A stretch of DNA of 64,000 nt from Sciscionella sediminilitoris (GCF_000737195.2 NZ_JALM01000009.1:248001-312000); one strand, 5' to 3'. Shown: positions 24,901 through 32,850, counted from the first letter of the stretch. Made by a program: numbers and translations. Notes: a model not told the origin generated them from the letters alone.

Positions 24901-25329
24901 CATCAGGCTGATCTCGCGGTACCCGCTCTCGCTCACCGCCATGATCGAGGCGGTGTGCTCCCGGTCGAATCCCCGGGCCTCCCAGCCCGCGTCCTGGATC
25001 GCCTCGCGCGCGGTGTCGATGAGCAGGCGGTGCTGCGGATCGAGCGAGCGCGCCCGCCGCGGTGGCATGCCGTAGTGCGCCGCGTCGAACCCGGAAACAT
25101 CGCCGAGCAGCGCCATCCGGTCGGTGTAGCTGGTGCGGTGATCGCGGAAATCGTCGCTGACGAAGGAATCCTGGCGCCACCGGGAATCCGGGACACGGCG
25201 GAACTGGGGCCGGGGAGCGCGGAGCAGGCGCCAGTACTCGTTGACATCGCGGGCACCGGGAAACCGGCAACCGATCCCCACGATGGCGATGTCACCCGCG
25301 TTTTCCCTGTCCCCCGGCCGGTTCGTCAT
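21955..25329 (-). CDS. PKS-type fusion: ketosynthase - (AT-less linker) - ACP - alpha-oxoamine synthase
   Basis: 1124 residues. Residues 12-455 are a complete modular ketosynthase with Cys206 (DAACSGG), His341 (EAHGTAT) and His378 (LGHSIGAAG). Residues 456-612 are a linker that ends like a post-AT linker (LPPSPLLPKRHW), but no acyltransferase is present. Residues 635-700 form an ACP with GFDSL, Ser669. Residues 730-1124 are a PLP-dependent alpha-oxoamine synthase: SGSRLLAGER near 807, DEAHSIG near 939 and the Schiff-base Lys974 in TLSKSLASCGG. Such enzymes join an amino acid to an acyl thioester with loss of CO2. I infer that a KS-extended chain is offloaded from the ACP as an alpha-aminoketone, as in prodiginine PigH-type chemistry, with malonyl supplied in trans. 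Confidence 0.93.
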   Translation of the reverse strand: MTNRPGDRENAGDIAIVGIGCRFPGARDVNEYWRLLRAPRPQFRRVPDSRWRQDSFVSDDFRDHRTSYTDRMALLGDVSGFDAAHYGMPPRRARSLDPQHRLLIDTAREAIQDAGWEARGFDREHTASIMAVSESGYREISLMHVRARQLAGGEFGNPVPGAESGVTGVGALHGTALAGLLMNMGPSSVSSAFALHGESYSLDAACSGGLAAIAEAVHALRSGRCRIALAGAAQLVLTPDLLVGLCRVGAISRSGMCRPFDARADGFVLGEGAGVLALRPLADARAEGDRVYAVLRGVGMANDGKVVGNMLPQHRGQILALRRAYADAGVDPGTLGYLEAHGTATAAGDPVEIGALRELRGPETQQTYLGAAKAILGHSIGAAGVAGMIKCALSVYHGEITPQPGFEPAEGLELGAAGFRVAGEPVPWPENRERLAGVSAFGFGGTNVHIVLSGADEPVTETAPAEPQLLLVSAKDRAGLARHAAELAGTLRAERPALRSVAATLAARTPLPEVLAVTAHSSAEAAATLEESARLVGLGETGELGPAARTGSTEPGNPVVARDPVADRPDELRLLAERATSGTGLRLEFPRTAPCTLPPSPLLPKRHWILDEVTATAQPAPTTPQPPAAERPETDPRTVILEEIARTSALPVTELSGTQRLASNLGFDSLMLHELQTNVRDRLPLLPFTVSDTGDPTIDSLIPDGGRTPDGAGAREPAPAAHYDPDTARIESFPEVAAIERRLSEISGNGMPNPYFRTHQGNLRDTTEIDGRRFYSFSSYNYLGLSGDPEVNAAVRDAVSRYGSSVSGSRLLAGERPVTRELEKELAELLGTQASLTLVSGHATNVSAIGHLCGNRDLILHDSLAHDSILQGCALSGATRRPFAHNDTEQLDYLLEQTRGRFRRVLIVAEGVYSMDGDLAPLPELIELKRRHGALLLIDEAHSIGTVGYHGGGIGEHFGVDRDQVDLWMGTLSKSLASCGGYLAGSARTVNWLKYTLPGFVYSAGMTPPNAAAALAALRRMHAEPQRLHRLRDNAALFGKLVEDAGIATRPEVPTPVVPVILGDSAVTLRLAHRLYERGILADPILHPAVEERQTRLRFFITSEHTQEELEYTVAVLREELGKR

Positions 25330-25338
25330 GCGGACTCC

Positions 25339-26274
25339 CTATGCCGCCGGCCTCGAGCGCCACCATTCCAGGGTGGACCGCAGCTGCTCCTCGAGCGGTG
25401 TGGCGGTGAGACCGAACTTCTCGGTGAACGCAGTCGAGTCCACAGTGAACGGACGATCGAACTGGTACTGGATCTCGCGCAGTTCCCGCATCAGCGGGAC
25501 GAACAGGCCGAGTACGCGCAGCATCACCGGCGGAATAGGGGAAACCTTGGCCTGGTTCTTCCCGGCCAGTGTGGCCAGCGATTCGAGCATCTGCCTGCTG
25601 GAGCGGGGCGCGACGGTCGGCACGTGCCAGGCGCGGCCGAGCGCGTCCTCGCTCGACCCCGCCTGGACGAGAGCCCTTGCCACGTCGGGAAGATAGGTCC
25701 AGCTGTGCGGGCTGTCCGGATCACCGAGCACCCGCACCGGTTTCCCGGCGAGCAGCTGCGGGATCGCGCGGGAGGCGAGGTGGCCGCCGTCGGTGACCCG
25801 GGGGCCGAAGAAGTCCGAGGCGCGCAGTTCGGTCGCGCGGATCCGGCCCTGTTCGTGCAGTTCCCGGGTGCGCTCCCAGACCTGCGCGCGCACCCGTCCC
25901 TTGACGGTGTTCGCGGACAGCGGCAGATCCTCGGTCATCGGACCGTCGACCGGGCCGTATCCATAGAGATTGCTCAATACGACGAGGGTGGCCCCGCTGG
26001 ATTCGGCGGCCGCGTGCATCGCGGTGGCCAGCTTCGGCCAATCCCGCTGCCACAAGTGATACGGCGGGCACGCACAGTGATAAATGACGTCCGCGTCCTT
26101 CGCGGCCTCGCTCAGTGCCTCGGCCTCCGAGGCATCGAGGCGGACGTATTCGATGCCCGATTCGGCTACCCGCTCGGACCTGCTCACGATCCGGACCGAT
26201 TCGCCCTGGTCGGCAAGGAGCCGCGCGGTGGCCGCACCGGCCGGCCCATGACCGATCACCAGGTGCTGACTCAT
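25339..26274 (-). CDS. Extended SDR / NAD(P)-dependent epimerase-like oxidoreductase
   Basis: 311 residues from ATG 26274, whose upstream GGGGAGAT is a good ribosome binding site; the longer frame to 26373 has none. The N-terminal GHGPAGAATA (about 8-17) is a Rossmann dinucleotide-binding loop. SNLYGYGP (about 103-110) with a downstream Lys matches the extended-SDR active site, and SWTYLPDVARAL follows. It is first in an operon with the KS-oxoamine synthase (9-bp gap). It may reduce the aminoketone or oxidise a cyclised polyene intermediate as in cinnamoyl-lipid pathways. Sequence alone does not decide. Confidence 0.85.
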   Translation of the reverse strand: MSQHLVIGHGPAGAATARLLADQGESVRIVSRSERVAESGIEYVRLDASEAEALSEAAKDADVIYHCACPPYHLWQRDWPKLATAMHAAAESSGATLVVLSNLYGYGPVDGPMTEDLPLSANTVKGRVRAQVWERTRELHEQGRIRATELRASDFFGPRVTDGGHLASRAIPQLLAGKPVRVLGDPDSPHSWTYLPDVARALVQAGSSEDALGRAWHVPTVAPRSSRQMLESLATLAGKNQAKVSPIPPVMLRVLGLFVPLMRELREIQYQFDRPFTVDSTAFTEKFGLTATPLEEQLRSTLEWWRSRPAA

Positions 26275-26397
26275 ATCTCCCCTTACTGTCGTCGGTTCGC
26301 CCCCATCGTGCGGCACCGGAAGGCAGCCTGGTGAACGGAAGGAAAAAACGGTGTTTCGAGCCGTTCGCTTCACCGATGCGGGATGGCCTGCTTGGTG

Positions 26398-26414
26398 TAC
26401 AGTCGCTCACTGTA
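26398..26414. promoter_or_regulatory. Perfect TetR-type operator
   Basis: TACAGT (26398-26403), CGCTC, ACTGTA (26409-26414) form a perfect 6-bp inverted repeat with a 5-bp spacer. It lies in the 156-bp region between the divergent oxidoreductase operon and the TetR gene, 16 bp before the TetR start, as expected for an autoregulated divergent control site. Confidence 0.75.
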
Positions 26415-26430
26415 ACGGCTCGGATGAAGG

Positions 26431-27114
26431 ATGGCTATGACCTCTGACGATCTCGCACAGTCCATCAAGGCCGCAGCGCTGCGCCTGGTCGAAGCCGCGG
26501 GGACCGGTGGACTGGATGTGGAATCCGTCGCGGCCGCGGATGGACGTTCGTCTGACGAAGTCGGGAGCGTTTTCGGCTCGGTGGACGAACTTCTCACCGC
26601 ACTGATCATCGACGCCTACAACGCATCGGGGGAGGCGATGGAGCGCGCGGACGATCCGTCCGCGCAGCCCGGTGCCCGGATGCTCGCGATCACCAGGGCG
26701 CTTCGCGAATGGTCGCTGGCGAACCGCGCCGCGTTCACCCTGATCTACGGTTCCCCGATCCCCGGTTACCACGCGCCCGAGGACACGGTCGGCCCCGCAT
26801 CGCGCACCCCGGCGGCGATCGCGCGCATCCTGCGTTCGGCGATGGAAAGCGGTGCGATGGCACAGATTCCGCGCCCGTACCCGAGTCCTTCACTGGTCAC
26901 CAAGGAATCCATCGCGCTGTTCGGCGGGGAACCGGAGCCGGGCTACGAGGACCTGATCGAGCGCGGTATCGGGTTCTGGAGCAACCTGGTCGGGCTGCTG
27001 ATCTTCGAACTGTTCAGCCGCACGCACGACAGCGTGACCGATCAGTCCGCCTTCTTCGACTACTCGATCGCGGCCGCGGTGCGCGGGCTCGGCCTCACGG
27101 TGGAAGGCGCCTGA
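26431..27114 (+). CDS. TetR-family regulator with WHG-type C-terminal domain
   Basis: 227 residues. The N-terminal HTH is degenerate but recognisable (IKAAALRLVEAAGTGGLDVESVAAADGRS ... VFGSVDELLTALI). The middle motif REWSLANRAAFTLIYGSPIPGYHAP is typical of the TetR_C WHG group. It faces the KS-oxoamine synthase operon across a palindromic operator and so probably represses it, with release by a pathway intermediate or product. The ATG at 26431 is followed by a second ATG at 26437. Confidence 0.9.
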   Translation: MAMTSDDLAQSIKAAALRLVEAAGTGGLDVESVAAADGRSSDEVGSVFGSVDELLTALIIDAYNASGEAMERADDPSAQPGARMLAITRALREWSLANRAAFTLIYGSPIPGYHAPEDTVGPASRTPAAIARILRSAMESGAMAQIPRPYPSPSLVTKESIALFGGEPEPGYEDLIERGIGFWSNLVGLLIFELFSRTHDSVTDQSAFFDYSIAAAVRGLGLTVEGA

Positions 27115-27175
27115 AAACCTACCCGCGCGGGGGATACCGGGAAAACGCTGAGCACGAGGAACGGACAGGCCAACG

Positions 27176-28300
27176 GTGAACGGTGTCGCGGCGGCAGCCT
27201 TTCTGCTTTCGGCGATCGCGTCGTCCGCGGCGTTTCTGTACAAGCTCGTGCAGATCCACCGGAACTGGCGCGATGTCGTCTATGTGAGCCTGACCGTCAC
27301 CCTCGCCTGGCAGTTCCTCACCTTCGCGATGGGTGTGGTCTCGACGAGCTCGGCGAGCCTGTTCGGGGTGCCCAACCTCAGCGTGCTCGTCCTGCACGTG
27401 GTCGCGGTCGCACTCTGCATCAGCGCGCAGATTCTGTTGCTGCTGTGGGCGAATCCACTCGAGAAGGTGCGCGGGCGCATCCGGGGCTGGCTGGTCACCG
27501 GTGTGCTGATCATCGCCGTGCTCGTCGCGCTGTTCTTCATCGGCGGCGCGGTGTACCTGCCCTCCACGGATCTCACCGTCGGCAGCGCCGATCCGGTCAT
27601 CCTGACCTATCTGCTGCTGTTCATCGCCTCGCAGCTGGTGCCGTGCGTGAAGATCGCCATCCAGTGCATCCCCTATGCGCGCGCGGCCGGGAATCCGTGG
27701 CTGCGCAGGGGTTTGTGGCTGCTCTCGATCGCCGCGGTGCTGCTCGTGGTGTACTGCCTCACGCGCACCGTGAACATCCTCAGCCCGGCGCTGCACATCG
27801 AACCCGGGATCTGGAAGGTACTGCCCAATCTGTTCAGCGCGGTGGGCATCGTGGTGATGTCGATCGCACTGACCATGCCGTCCTGGGGCGGGCACGTCAC
27901 GAACGCGGTCGGCTGGCTGCGGGACTACCGCTCCTATCGCGCGCTCTACCCGCTGTGGCATTCGCTGTACGAGGCGACCCCGGAGATCGCGCTCGAACCG
28001 CCGAGTTCCTCGATCTCGGATCTGCACTACCGGCTCTACCGCAGGGTGGTCGAGATCCGGGACGGCTGGCGCGCACTGCGGCCCTATATGGAGTCCGAGT
28101 CCGAGTCCGAGACACCGGCCGATCAGGTCCGGCTGGAAGCCAGGAAGATCAAGCAGGCACTGGAAACCAAGCGCACGGACCCGCGCAGTATCCCGGCACC
28201 CAGCCGCGGCGGTTTCGAACAGCGGGACGCGAAGACGTTCGCCGCCGAGGTCAGCTGGCTCAAAGAGGTCTCACACGCGTTCGCCAGCGTCCGCGACTGA
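27176..28300 (+). CDS. MAB_1171c-like polytopic membrane protein
   Basis: 374 residues from GTG. The first about 250 residues hold seven likely membrane helices (beginning AAAFLLSAIASSAAFLYKL), followed by a cytoplasmic tail of about 120 residues (YRLYRRVVEIRDGWRALRPYM, then a charged SESESET stretch). This is the architecture of the MAB_1171c family, labelled putative transporters. In actinomycetes such genes often neighbour XRE/ImmA-type regulators, as here (20240-21206). It could be a sensor or exporter for the cluster. Its 3' end overlaps the convergent TetR gene by 30 bp. Confidence 0.8.
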   Translation: MNGVAAAAFLLSAIASSAAFLYKLVQIHRNWRDVVYVSLTVTLAWQFLTFAMGVVSTSSASLFGVPNLSVLVLHVVAVALCISAQILLLLWANPLEKVRGRIRGWLVTGVLIIAVLVALFFIGGAVYLPSTDLTVGSADPVILTYLLLFIASQLVPCVKIAIQCIPYARAAGNPWLRRGLWLLSIAAVLLVVYCLTRTVNILSPALHIEPGIWKVLPNLFSAVGIVVMSIALTMPSWGGHVTNAVGWLRDYRSYRALYPLWHSLYEATPEIALEPPSSSISDLHYRLYRRVVEIRDGWRALRPYMESESESETPADQVRLEARKIKQALETKRTDPRSIPAPSRGGFEQRDAKTFAAEVSWLKEVSHAFASVRD

Positions 28301-28870
28301 CCGGGCCACGGTCGCGCTGCCCAGCCGGGCGATCGAACGCAGTTCCGCCTCGGCCGCTCCCGCGCGGGAGAGCACCGCGAGCGACTGGTTCAGCCCGACG
28401 ACGAACCCGGCGAGCTCGTCGAGGGCAGCCTCGCCCAGTCCCGCGCCGGTGAGCGCACCGCGTACCCGTTCCCGTTGCCTGGCAAGCAGATCGTGCACCA
28501 GGGCCCGGCTTTCCGCGGTGAGCATCGGGGACTGCGCCGCCGACTGGGCGACCAAACAGCCGTCCGGGACCGCGGGATCGGTGATGCGTGCCAGGATCGC
28601 GGCGAAGAAGGCCTCCACCGCGCGGACCGGATCGTCCGGATGGGCCGCCAGCGCCTGCTCGAACCGCTGCCCGTAGATCGCCGAGTAGCGGTCCAGGCAC
28701 TGCCGGAACAACGCGTCCTTACCGCCGAAGGCCCCGTACAGCGAACCGCGCCCGAGCCCGGTCGCGGAACCGAGGGCATCGAGGGAGGCCTCGGCGTAGC
28801 CGCGTTCCCAGAACACCCGCATCGCCTCGTCGAGGGCGTGTTCCACATCGAACTGTTTCTTGCCTGCCAC
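28271..28870 (-). CDS. TetR-family regulator
   Basis: 199 residues with a standard N-terminal TetR HTH (ALDEAMRVFWERGYAEASLDALGSATGLGRGSLYGAFGGKDALF, about 12-55). Its C-terminal domain resembles the YxaF/LmrA-like group that often controls small efflux or detoxification genes. It is transcribed in the same direction as the dicarboxylate carrier gene, 9 bp downstream of it, so the two probably form an operon. Confidence 0.92.
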   Translation of the reverse strand: MAGKKQFDVEHALDEAMRVFWERGYAEASLDALGSATGLGRGSLYGAFGGKDALFRQCLDRYSAIYGQRFEQALAAHPDDPVRAVEAFFAAILARITDPAVPDGCLVAQSAAQSPMLTAESRALVHDLLARQRERVRGALTGAGLGEAALDELAGFVVGLNQSLAVLSRAGAAEAELRSIARLGSATVARSVADAGERV

Positions 28871-28879
28871 GCGTCGAGC

Positions 28880-30160
28880 CTAGCAGGATGTTGGACTGAT
28901 CGGTCGGGAGGGAGGTGGGAGGAATTCCTTCTCGGACTTGGCGATCACGGTGGCTGCCAGTGCGTTACCGGTCACGTTGAGTGCGGTGCGAGCCATGTCG
29001 ACCACGAAGTCCACGGCGAGCAGGATCGCCACGCCCTGCGCGGGCAGCCCGATGATCGTGGCCGCGGAGAACAGCACGACCACCGAGGCGGAGGGGATCC
29101 CGGCGATGCCCTTGGTGAGCAGCATCAGCACCAGGATGGCCATGACCAGTCTGCCCGGGGTGAGCTCGATCCCGTAGGCGTTGGCCAGGAACACGACCGC
29201 GAGTCCTTCGTAGATGGTGGCCCCGTCGGCGTTGAAGGAGTAGCCGAGCGGCATGGTGAACGAGGAGACCTTGCGGCTCACCCCGAACCGTTCGAGCCGG
29301 GCGATCAGCGGGGCGAGCACGACCTCGGAGCTGCGGGTGACGAAGGACAGCAGCACCAGGTCGCCGGCCTTGGCGAGCATCCGGAAGTACGGCACCCGGC
29401 AGACCAGTGCCACGACCGGAAGGATCACCCCGAGTACGAGCAGACAGGCCGCGTAGAACACGACGACGAACAGGGCGAGGTCGAGCAGCACATCCCAGCC
29501 ATAGTGCGCGGTGTTGTAGGCGACATAGGCGATCACCGCGATCGGGGCCAGCCGGGCGACCCAGCCGACGACCCGGAACATCGCCTCGGCGACCCCGTCG
29601 AGCACGTTCAGCACCGGCTGCGCTTTCTCGCCGATCCGGGCCAGCGCAACCCCGAAGAAGGCGGCGAACAACAGCACCGCGAGCAGGTTTCCCTCGCTGA
29701 GCGCGGCGAAGATGTTCTTCGGGATGATGTCGAGGATGAACTGGCCGGCGTCCAGGGATTTGGTGATTCCCTTGGTGTCCGCGGCGTCCCTGGCGGGCAG
29801 GTGCACGCCGGAGCCGAACCCGGCGATCGCGGCGACCCCGACCGTGCACACCACGATCACCGTGGTGACGACCTCGAAGTAGAGGATGCTCTTCCCGGCG
29901 AGGCGCCCGAGGGTCTTCGCCGAATCCATCCGGGCGATGGCGAGCACGATCAGCGGGAAGATCAGCGGGAGCAGGCTCATCTGGATCAGCCGGATGAAGG
30001 CCTCGCCGACGATCTCGATGTGCTCGCTGAACCCGGGAGCGAGAAACCCGAGCAGGACACCGAGTGCGAGCGCGAGCAGGATCTGGGCCCACAGCGGGGG
30101 AAACCGGGGCCGGTTCGGCAGATCCTGGGACTCGTCCGTTCGGCCTCGTCGCTCCGGCAT
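28880..30160 (-). CDS. Dicarboxylate/amino acid:cation symporter (DctA/GltP family)
   Basis: 426 residues from ATG 30160. Eight or more membrane segments and the family hallmarks are present: the serine-rich reentrant loop FVTRSSEVVLAPL (about 275-287), MPLGYSFNADGATIY (about 305-319) and the second hairpin AGIPSASVVV. Such carriers import C4-dicarboxylates or glutamate/aspartate with Na+ or H+. The longer frame running back to 31255 is a shadow of the desulfhydrase gene. The downstream TetR gene may control it. Confidence 0.95.
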   Translation of the reverse strand: MPERRGRTDESQDLPNRPRFPPLWAQILLALALGVLLGFLAPGFSEHIEIVGEAFIRLIQMSLLPLIFPLIVLAIARMDSAKTLGRLAGKSILYFEVVTTVIVVCTVGVAAIAGFGSGVHLPARDAADTKGITKSLDAGQFILDIIPKNIFAALSEGNLLAVLLFAAFFGVALARIGEKAQPVLNVLDGVAEAMFRVVGWVARLAPIAVIAYVAYNTAHYGWDVLLDLALFVVVFYAACLLVLGVILPVVALVCRVPYFRMLAKAGDLVLLSFVTRSSEVVLAPLIARLERFGVSRKVSSFTMPLGYSFNADGATIYEGLAVVFLANAYGIELTPGRLVMAILVLMLLTKGIAGIPSASVVVLFSAATIIGLPAQGVAILLAVDFVVDMARTALNVTGNALAATVIAKSEKEFLPPPSRPISPTSC

Positions 30161-30301
30161 GGCGAGCAATATAGGTGCGTGCCGGAGTGCTGCACAGTCC
30201 CATGTGAATCTTGCATGCCCGCGCCGGAGATGTGCATTGGACAACGGCGGGCCGTACCGGTGTAGTTGTGCTGGCGATCCGACGACCGAAAGGTGATGCT
30301 C

Positions 30302-31303
30302 ATGGTGCAGCTGTCCCGTTTCCCGCGCTATCGGCTCGGGCATTTCCCCACCCCGCTCGAGCCGATGCACCGGTTGACCGCGCAGCTGCGCGAGCGGTAC
30401 TCCCAGGTGCCGAACCTGTGGATCAAACGCGATGACTGCACCGGCCTCGCCACCGGCGGCAACAAGACCCGCAAGCTGGAGTTCCTGCTCGGCGCCGCGC
30501 TCGCCGAGGACGCGGACCTGTTGATCACCCAGGGCGCCACCCAGTCCAACCACGCGCGCCAGACCGCGGCCGCGGCCGCGCTTTGCGGACTGGACTGCAA
30601 ACTGCTGCTCGAACGCCGCCAGGTACGCGACGAGGAGTACGAGCATTCCGGCAATGTGCTGCTCGACGGCATCCTCGGCGCGGAGATCACCGAGCGGTTC
30701 CCCGCGGGCACCGATATGGCCGCCGCCATGGAACGGGTCGCCGAACAGGCGCGGGCACAGGGGAAGCGGCCGTACGTGATCCCGGGCGGCGGCTCGAATC
30801 CGACCGGCGCGCTCGGTTATGTGGGCTGTGCGCAGGAACTCGATGCGGCCGAGGTTCCGGTGGACTGGATCGTGCACGGCACCGGGAGCGCGGGCACCCA
30901 GGCCGGACTGCTCGCCGGGCTGCACGCCATGGGATCCGGTGCGCGGGTGCTCGGGGTCAGCGTGCGCCAGCCGGAGCAGCACCAGATCGGGGCGGTGCAC
31001 GCACTCGGCGCGCGCACCGCGGAACTGCTCGGCTGCCGGGACACGCTGCCTCGCGAAGCCGTGCACGTGGACGATCGCTGGGTCGGCGGGGGTTACGGGG
31101 TGCCGACCGAGTCCATGGTCGACGCGGTCCGGCTGCTCGCGCGCACCGAGGGGATCCTGCTCGACCCGGTGTACGCGGGGAAGGGGTTCGCCGGTCTGCT
31201 CGGTGGTATCGCCGAGGGCCGGTTCGGCGCCGGGGAGCACGTGGTTTTCCTGCACACCGGGGGAAGCGCGGCCCTGTTCGGTTACCGGGAGACGTTCTCG
31301 TGA
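30302..31303 (+). CDS. D-cysteine desulfhydrase / ACC deaminase family PLP enzyme
   Basis: 333 residues, fold-type II PLP enzyme. The PLP Lys lies in CTGLATGGNKTRKLEF (about 47-62), followed by TQGATQSNHARQTAAAA (about 80-96), which includes the Ser-Asn-His active-site segment, and a C-terminal FLHTGGSAALFGY. Members act on D-cysteine, L-cysteate or 1-aminocyclopropane-1-carboxylate. ATG 30302 was chosen over ATG 30296 because GAAAGG at 30288-30293 is correctly spaced. It overlaps the racemase gene by 4 bases, which suggests D-amino acid metabolism. Confidence 0.92.
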   Translation: MVQLSRFPRYRLGHFPTPLEPMHRLTAQLRERYSQVPNLWIKRDDCTGLATGGNKTRKLEFLLGAALAEDADLLITQGATQSNHARQTAAAAALCGLDCKLLLERRQVRDEEYEHSGNVLLDGILGAEITERFPAGTDMAAAMERVAEQARAQGKRPYVIPGGGSNPTGALGYVGCAQELDAAEVPVDWIVHGTGSAGTQAGLLAGLHAMGSGARVLGVSVRQPEQHQIGAVHALGARTAELLGCRDTLPREAVHVDDRWVGGGYGVPTESMVDAVRLLARTEGILLDPVYAGKGFAGLLGGIAEGRFGAGEHVVFLHTGGSAALFGYRETFS

Positions 31304-31983
31304 CGGTGGACCACACCCAGCTCGTCGGGGTACTGGGCGGAATGGGCCCCGCGGCGAGCGCGGATTTCTATGCCCGGCTCACCGAGTTCACCCCTGCCGA
31401 GCGCGATCAGGATCATCTGCGCGTGGTGATCTGGTCGGATCCGACGGTGCCCGACCGGGTCGGTGCGGTGCTGCACGGGAATCCCGATCCGTATCCGGCT
31501 TTGCTGGCCGGGACCCGGATGCTGCTGGACGCGGGTGCCACGATCCTGGCCATGCCCTGTCATACCGCGCACCATTTCCTGCCGAGGCTGCGCGCGGACA
31601 CCGGGGCGCCGTTCCTGGACATGATCGCCGAGACGGTGGCTTCGATCGCCGGACGCGGTATCGGCCGGGTGGGTTTGCTGTCCACCCGGGCCAGCCGGGA
31701 GCTCTACCGGGCCCGGTTCGCCGCGGCGGGCATCGAGGTGCGCGCGGCCGAGGACGCCGTGCAGCAGGACATCGACCTGGCGATCCGCTGCGTCAAATCC
31801 GGTGACCGGGCGGATGCGCTGCGCGCCGGGGAACGGGCGGTGCGCGCCATGGACGATGCCGAAGTACTCGTGCTCGCCTGTACGGAGCTGCCGATCGCCT
31901 TGCGCGGCAGCGATCACGCGGCCCGGCTGCTGGACCCGACCGAGCTGCTGGCCCGCGCGGTGGTCAGGAACTGTCTGCGGTAG
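31300..31983 (+). CDS. Aspartate/glutamate racemase family protein
   Basis: 227 residues from a GTG that overlaps the desulfhydrase stop. The cofactor-independent racemase signature is complete: GGMGPAASADFY near 14-25, the first catalytic Cys in MPCHTAHHF (about 86-94) and the second in LACTELPIAL (about 193-202). These enzymes interconvert L- and D-aspartate or glutamate. With the preceding gene it forms a two-gene D-amino acid operon. The 3' end overlaps the convergent LysR gene by 20 bp. Confidence 0.93.
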   Translation: MTVDHTQLVGVLGGMGPAASADFYARLTEFTPAERDQDHLRVVIWSDPTVPDRVGAVLHGNPDPYPALLAGTRMLLDAGATILAMPCHTAHHFLPRLRADTGAPFLDMIAETVASIAGRGIGRVGLLSTRASRELYRARFAAAGIEVRAAEDAVQQDIDLAIRCVKSGDRADALRAGERAVRAMDDAEVLVLACTELPIALRGSDHAARLLDPTELLARAVVRNCLR

Positions 31984-32830
31984 CCAGCCATACCCGCGCC
32001 GCCTGCTCGGGCAGCGGTTTGCGGGTGCGGTAGAGCCGGATCTCCAGTTCCGTGCTCGCCCCGTGGAGTTCGGTGAGTTCCGGGTACCCCGCGGCGACGA
32101 TTTCGGGCAGCCAGGCGATGCCGAGCCCGGAAGCGGAGAGTTCGGCGAGTGTGCCGGTCAGATCGCTTTGCACCACCGGCCGCAGAAACGCGTGCTCCGC
32201 GCCGAGCAGCCGGTCGGTGATCCTGCCGAGGAAGGCGCCGGGTCCGTGGCTGACGAACGGAACCGGAGCACCGGCGCTGCCGGGCAGGGCGAATTCCGGG
32301 CCGGAACCACCGTCGCGGGCATACGGGGCGAGGCGGTCCGTGGCGAGCACCCGCCAGTCGAGTTCGTGCTCCACACCGAGCGGGCTGCCCGGATCGGCGT
32401 GCGCGAGCAGCAGATCGCAGCCGCCGTGCAACAGCGAATCGTAGGCGTCCAGGGTGTTCGCGGCGACCAGCACGCAGTGCTCCGCCGCGGCGAACCGGTG
32501 CCACCAGCGCGGGAAGAAATGTGTGGCGAGCGTGTGCCCGCAGCCGATGCGCACCGCCTGCTCCGGGGTGAGCTGGGCGCTGCGCACCTGATCGCGCACC
32601 CCGAACAGGCCGGTCAGCGCCTGATTTGCCTGCACCCGCAGGTTTTCCCCGGCCGCGGTGAGGGTGAGCGGATGCGTCGCGCGGTCGATCAGCTCGGTGC
32701 CGACCCACCGCTCCAGGCTGCGGATCCGGCGGCTGAACGCGGGCTGGCTGAGTCGCTGCGCCTGTGCGGCGGCGGTGAACCCGCCGTGCTCGATGAGTGC
32801 GAGGAAACTCTGCAACCAGGCGATGTCCAC
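31964..32830 (-). CDS. LysR-family transcriptional regulator
   Basis: 288 residues: N-terminal winged HTH (WLQSFLALIEHGGFTAAAQAQRLSQPAFSRRIRSLE, about 5-40) and a C-terminal periplasmic-binding-protein-like effector domain (about 90-285). It converges on the desulfhydrase/racemase pair rather than diverging from it, so its target is not obvious. It could act on that pair in trans. Confidence 0.93.
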   Translation of the reverse strand: MDIAWLQSFLALIEHGGFTAAAQAQRLSQPAFSRRIRSLERWVGTELIDRATHPLTLTAAGENLRVQANQALTGLFGVRDQVRSAQLTPEQAVRIGCGHTLATHFFPRWWHRFAAAEHCVLVAANTLDAYDSLLHGGCDLLLAHADPGSPLGVEHELDWRVLATDRLAPYARDGGSGPEFALPGSAGAPVPFVSHGPGAFLGRITDRLLGAEHAFLRPVVQSDLTGTLAELSASGLGIAWLPEIVAAGYPELTELHGASTELEIRLYRTRKPLPEQAARVWLATADSS

Positions 32831-32850
32831 GCCGGGTACGGTACGTGCTC

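Noticed and set aside
21721-26334. 1537-codon plus-strand open frame opposite the KS-ACP-oxoamine synthase gene
   Set aside because: It is antisense to a gene with complete catalytic motifs, its composition is typical third-position GC shadow (His, Arg, Pro, Gly rich), and it has no recognisable domain.
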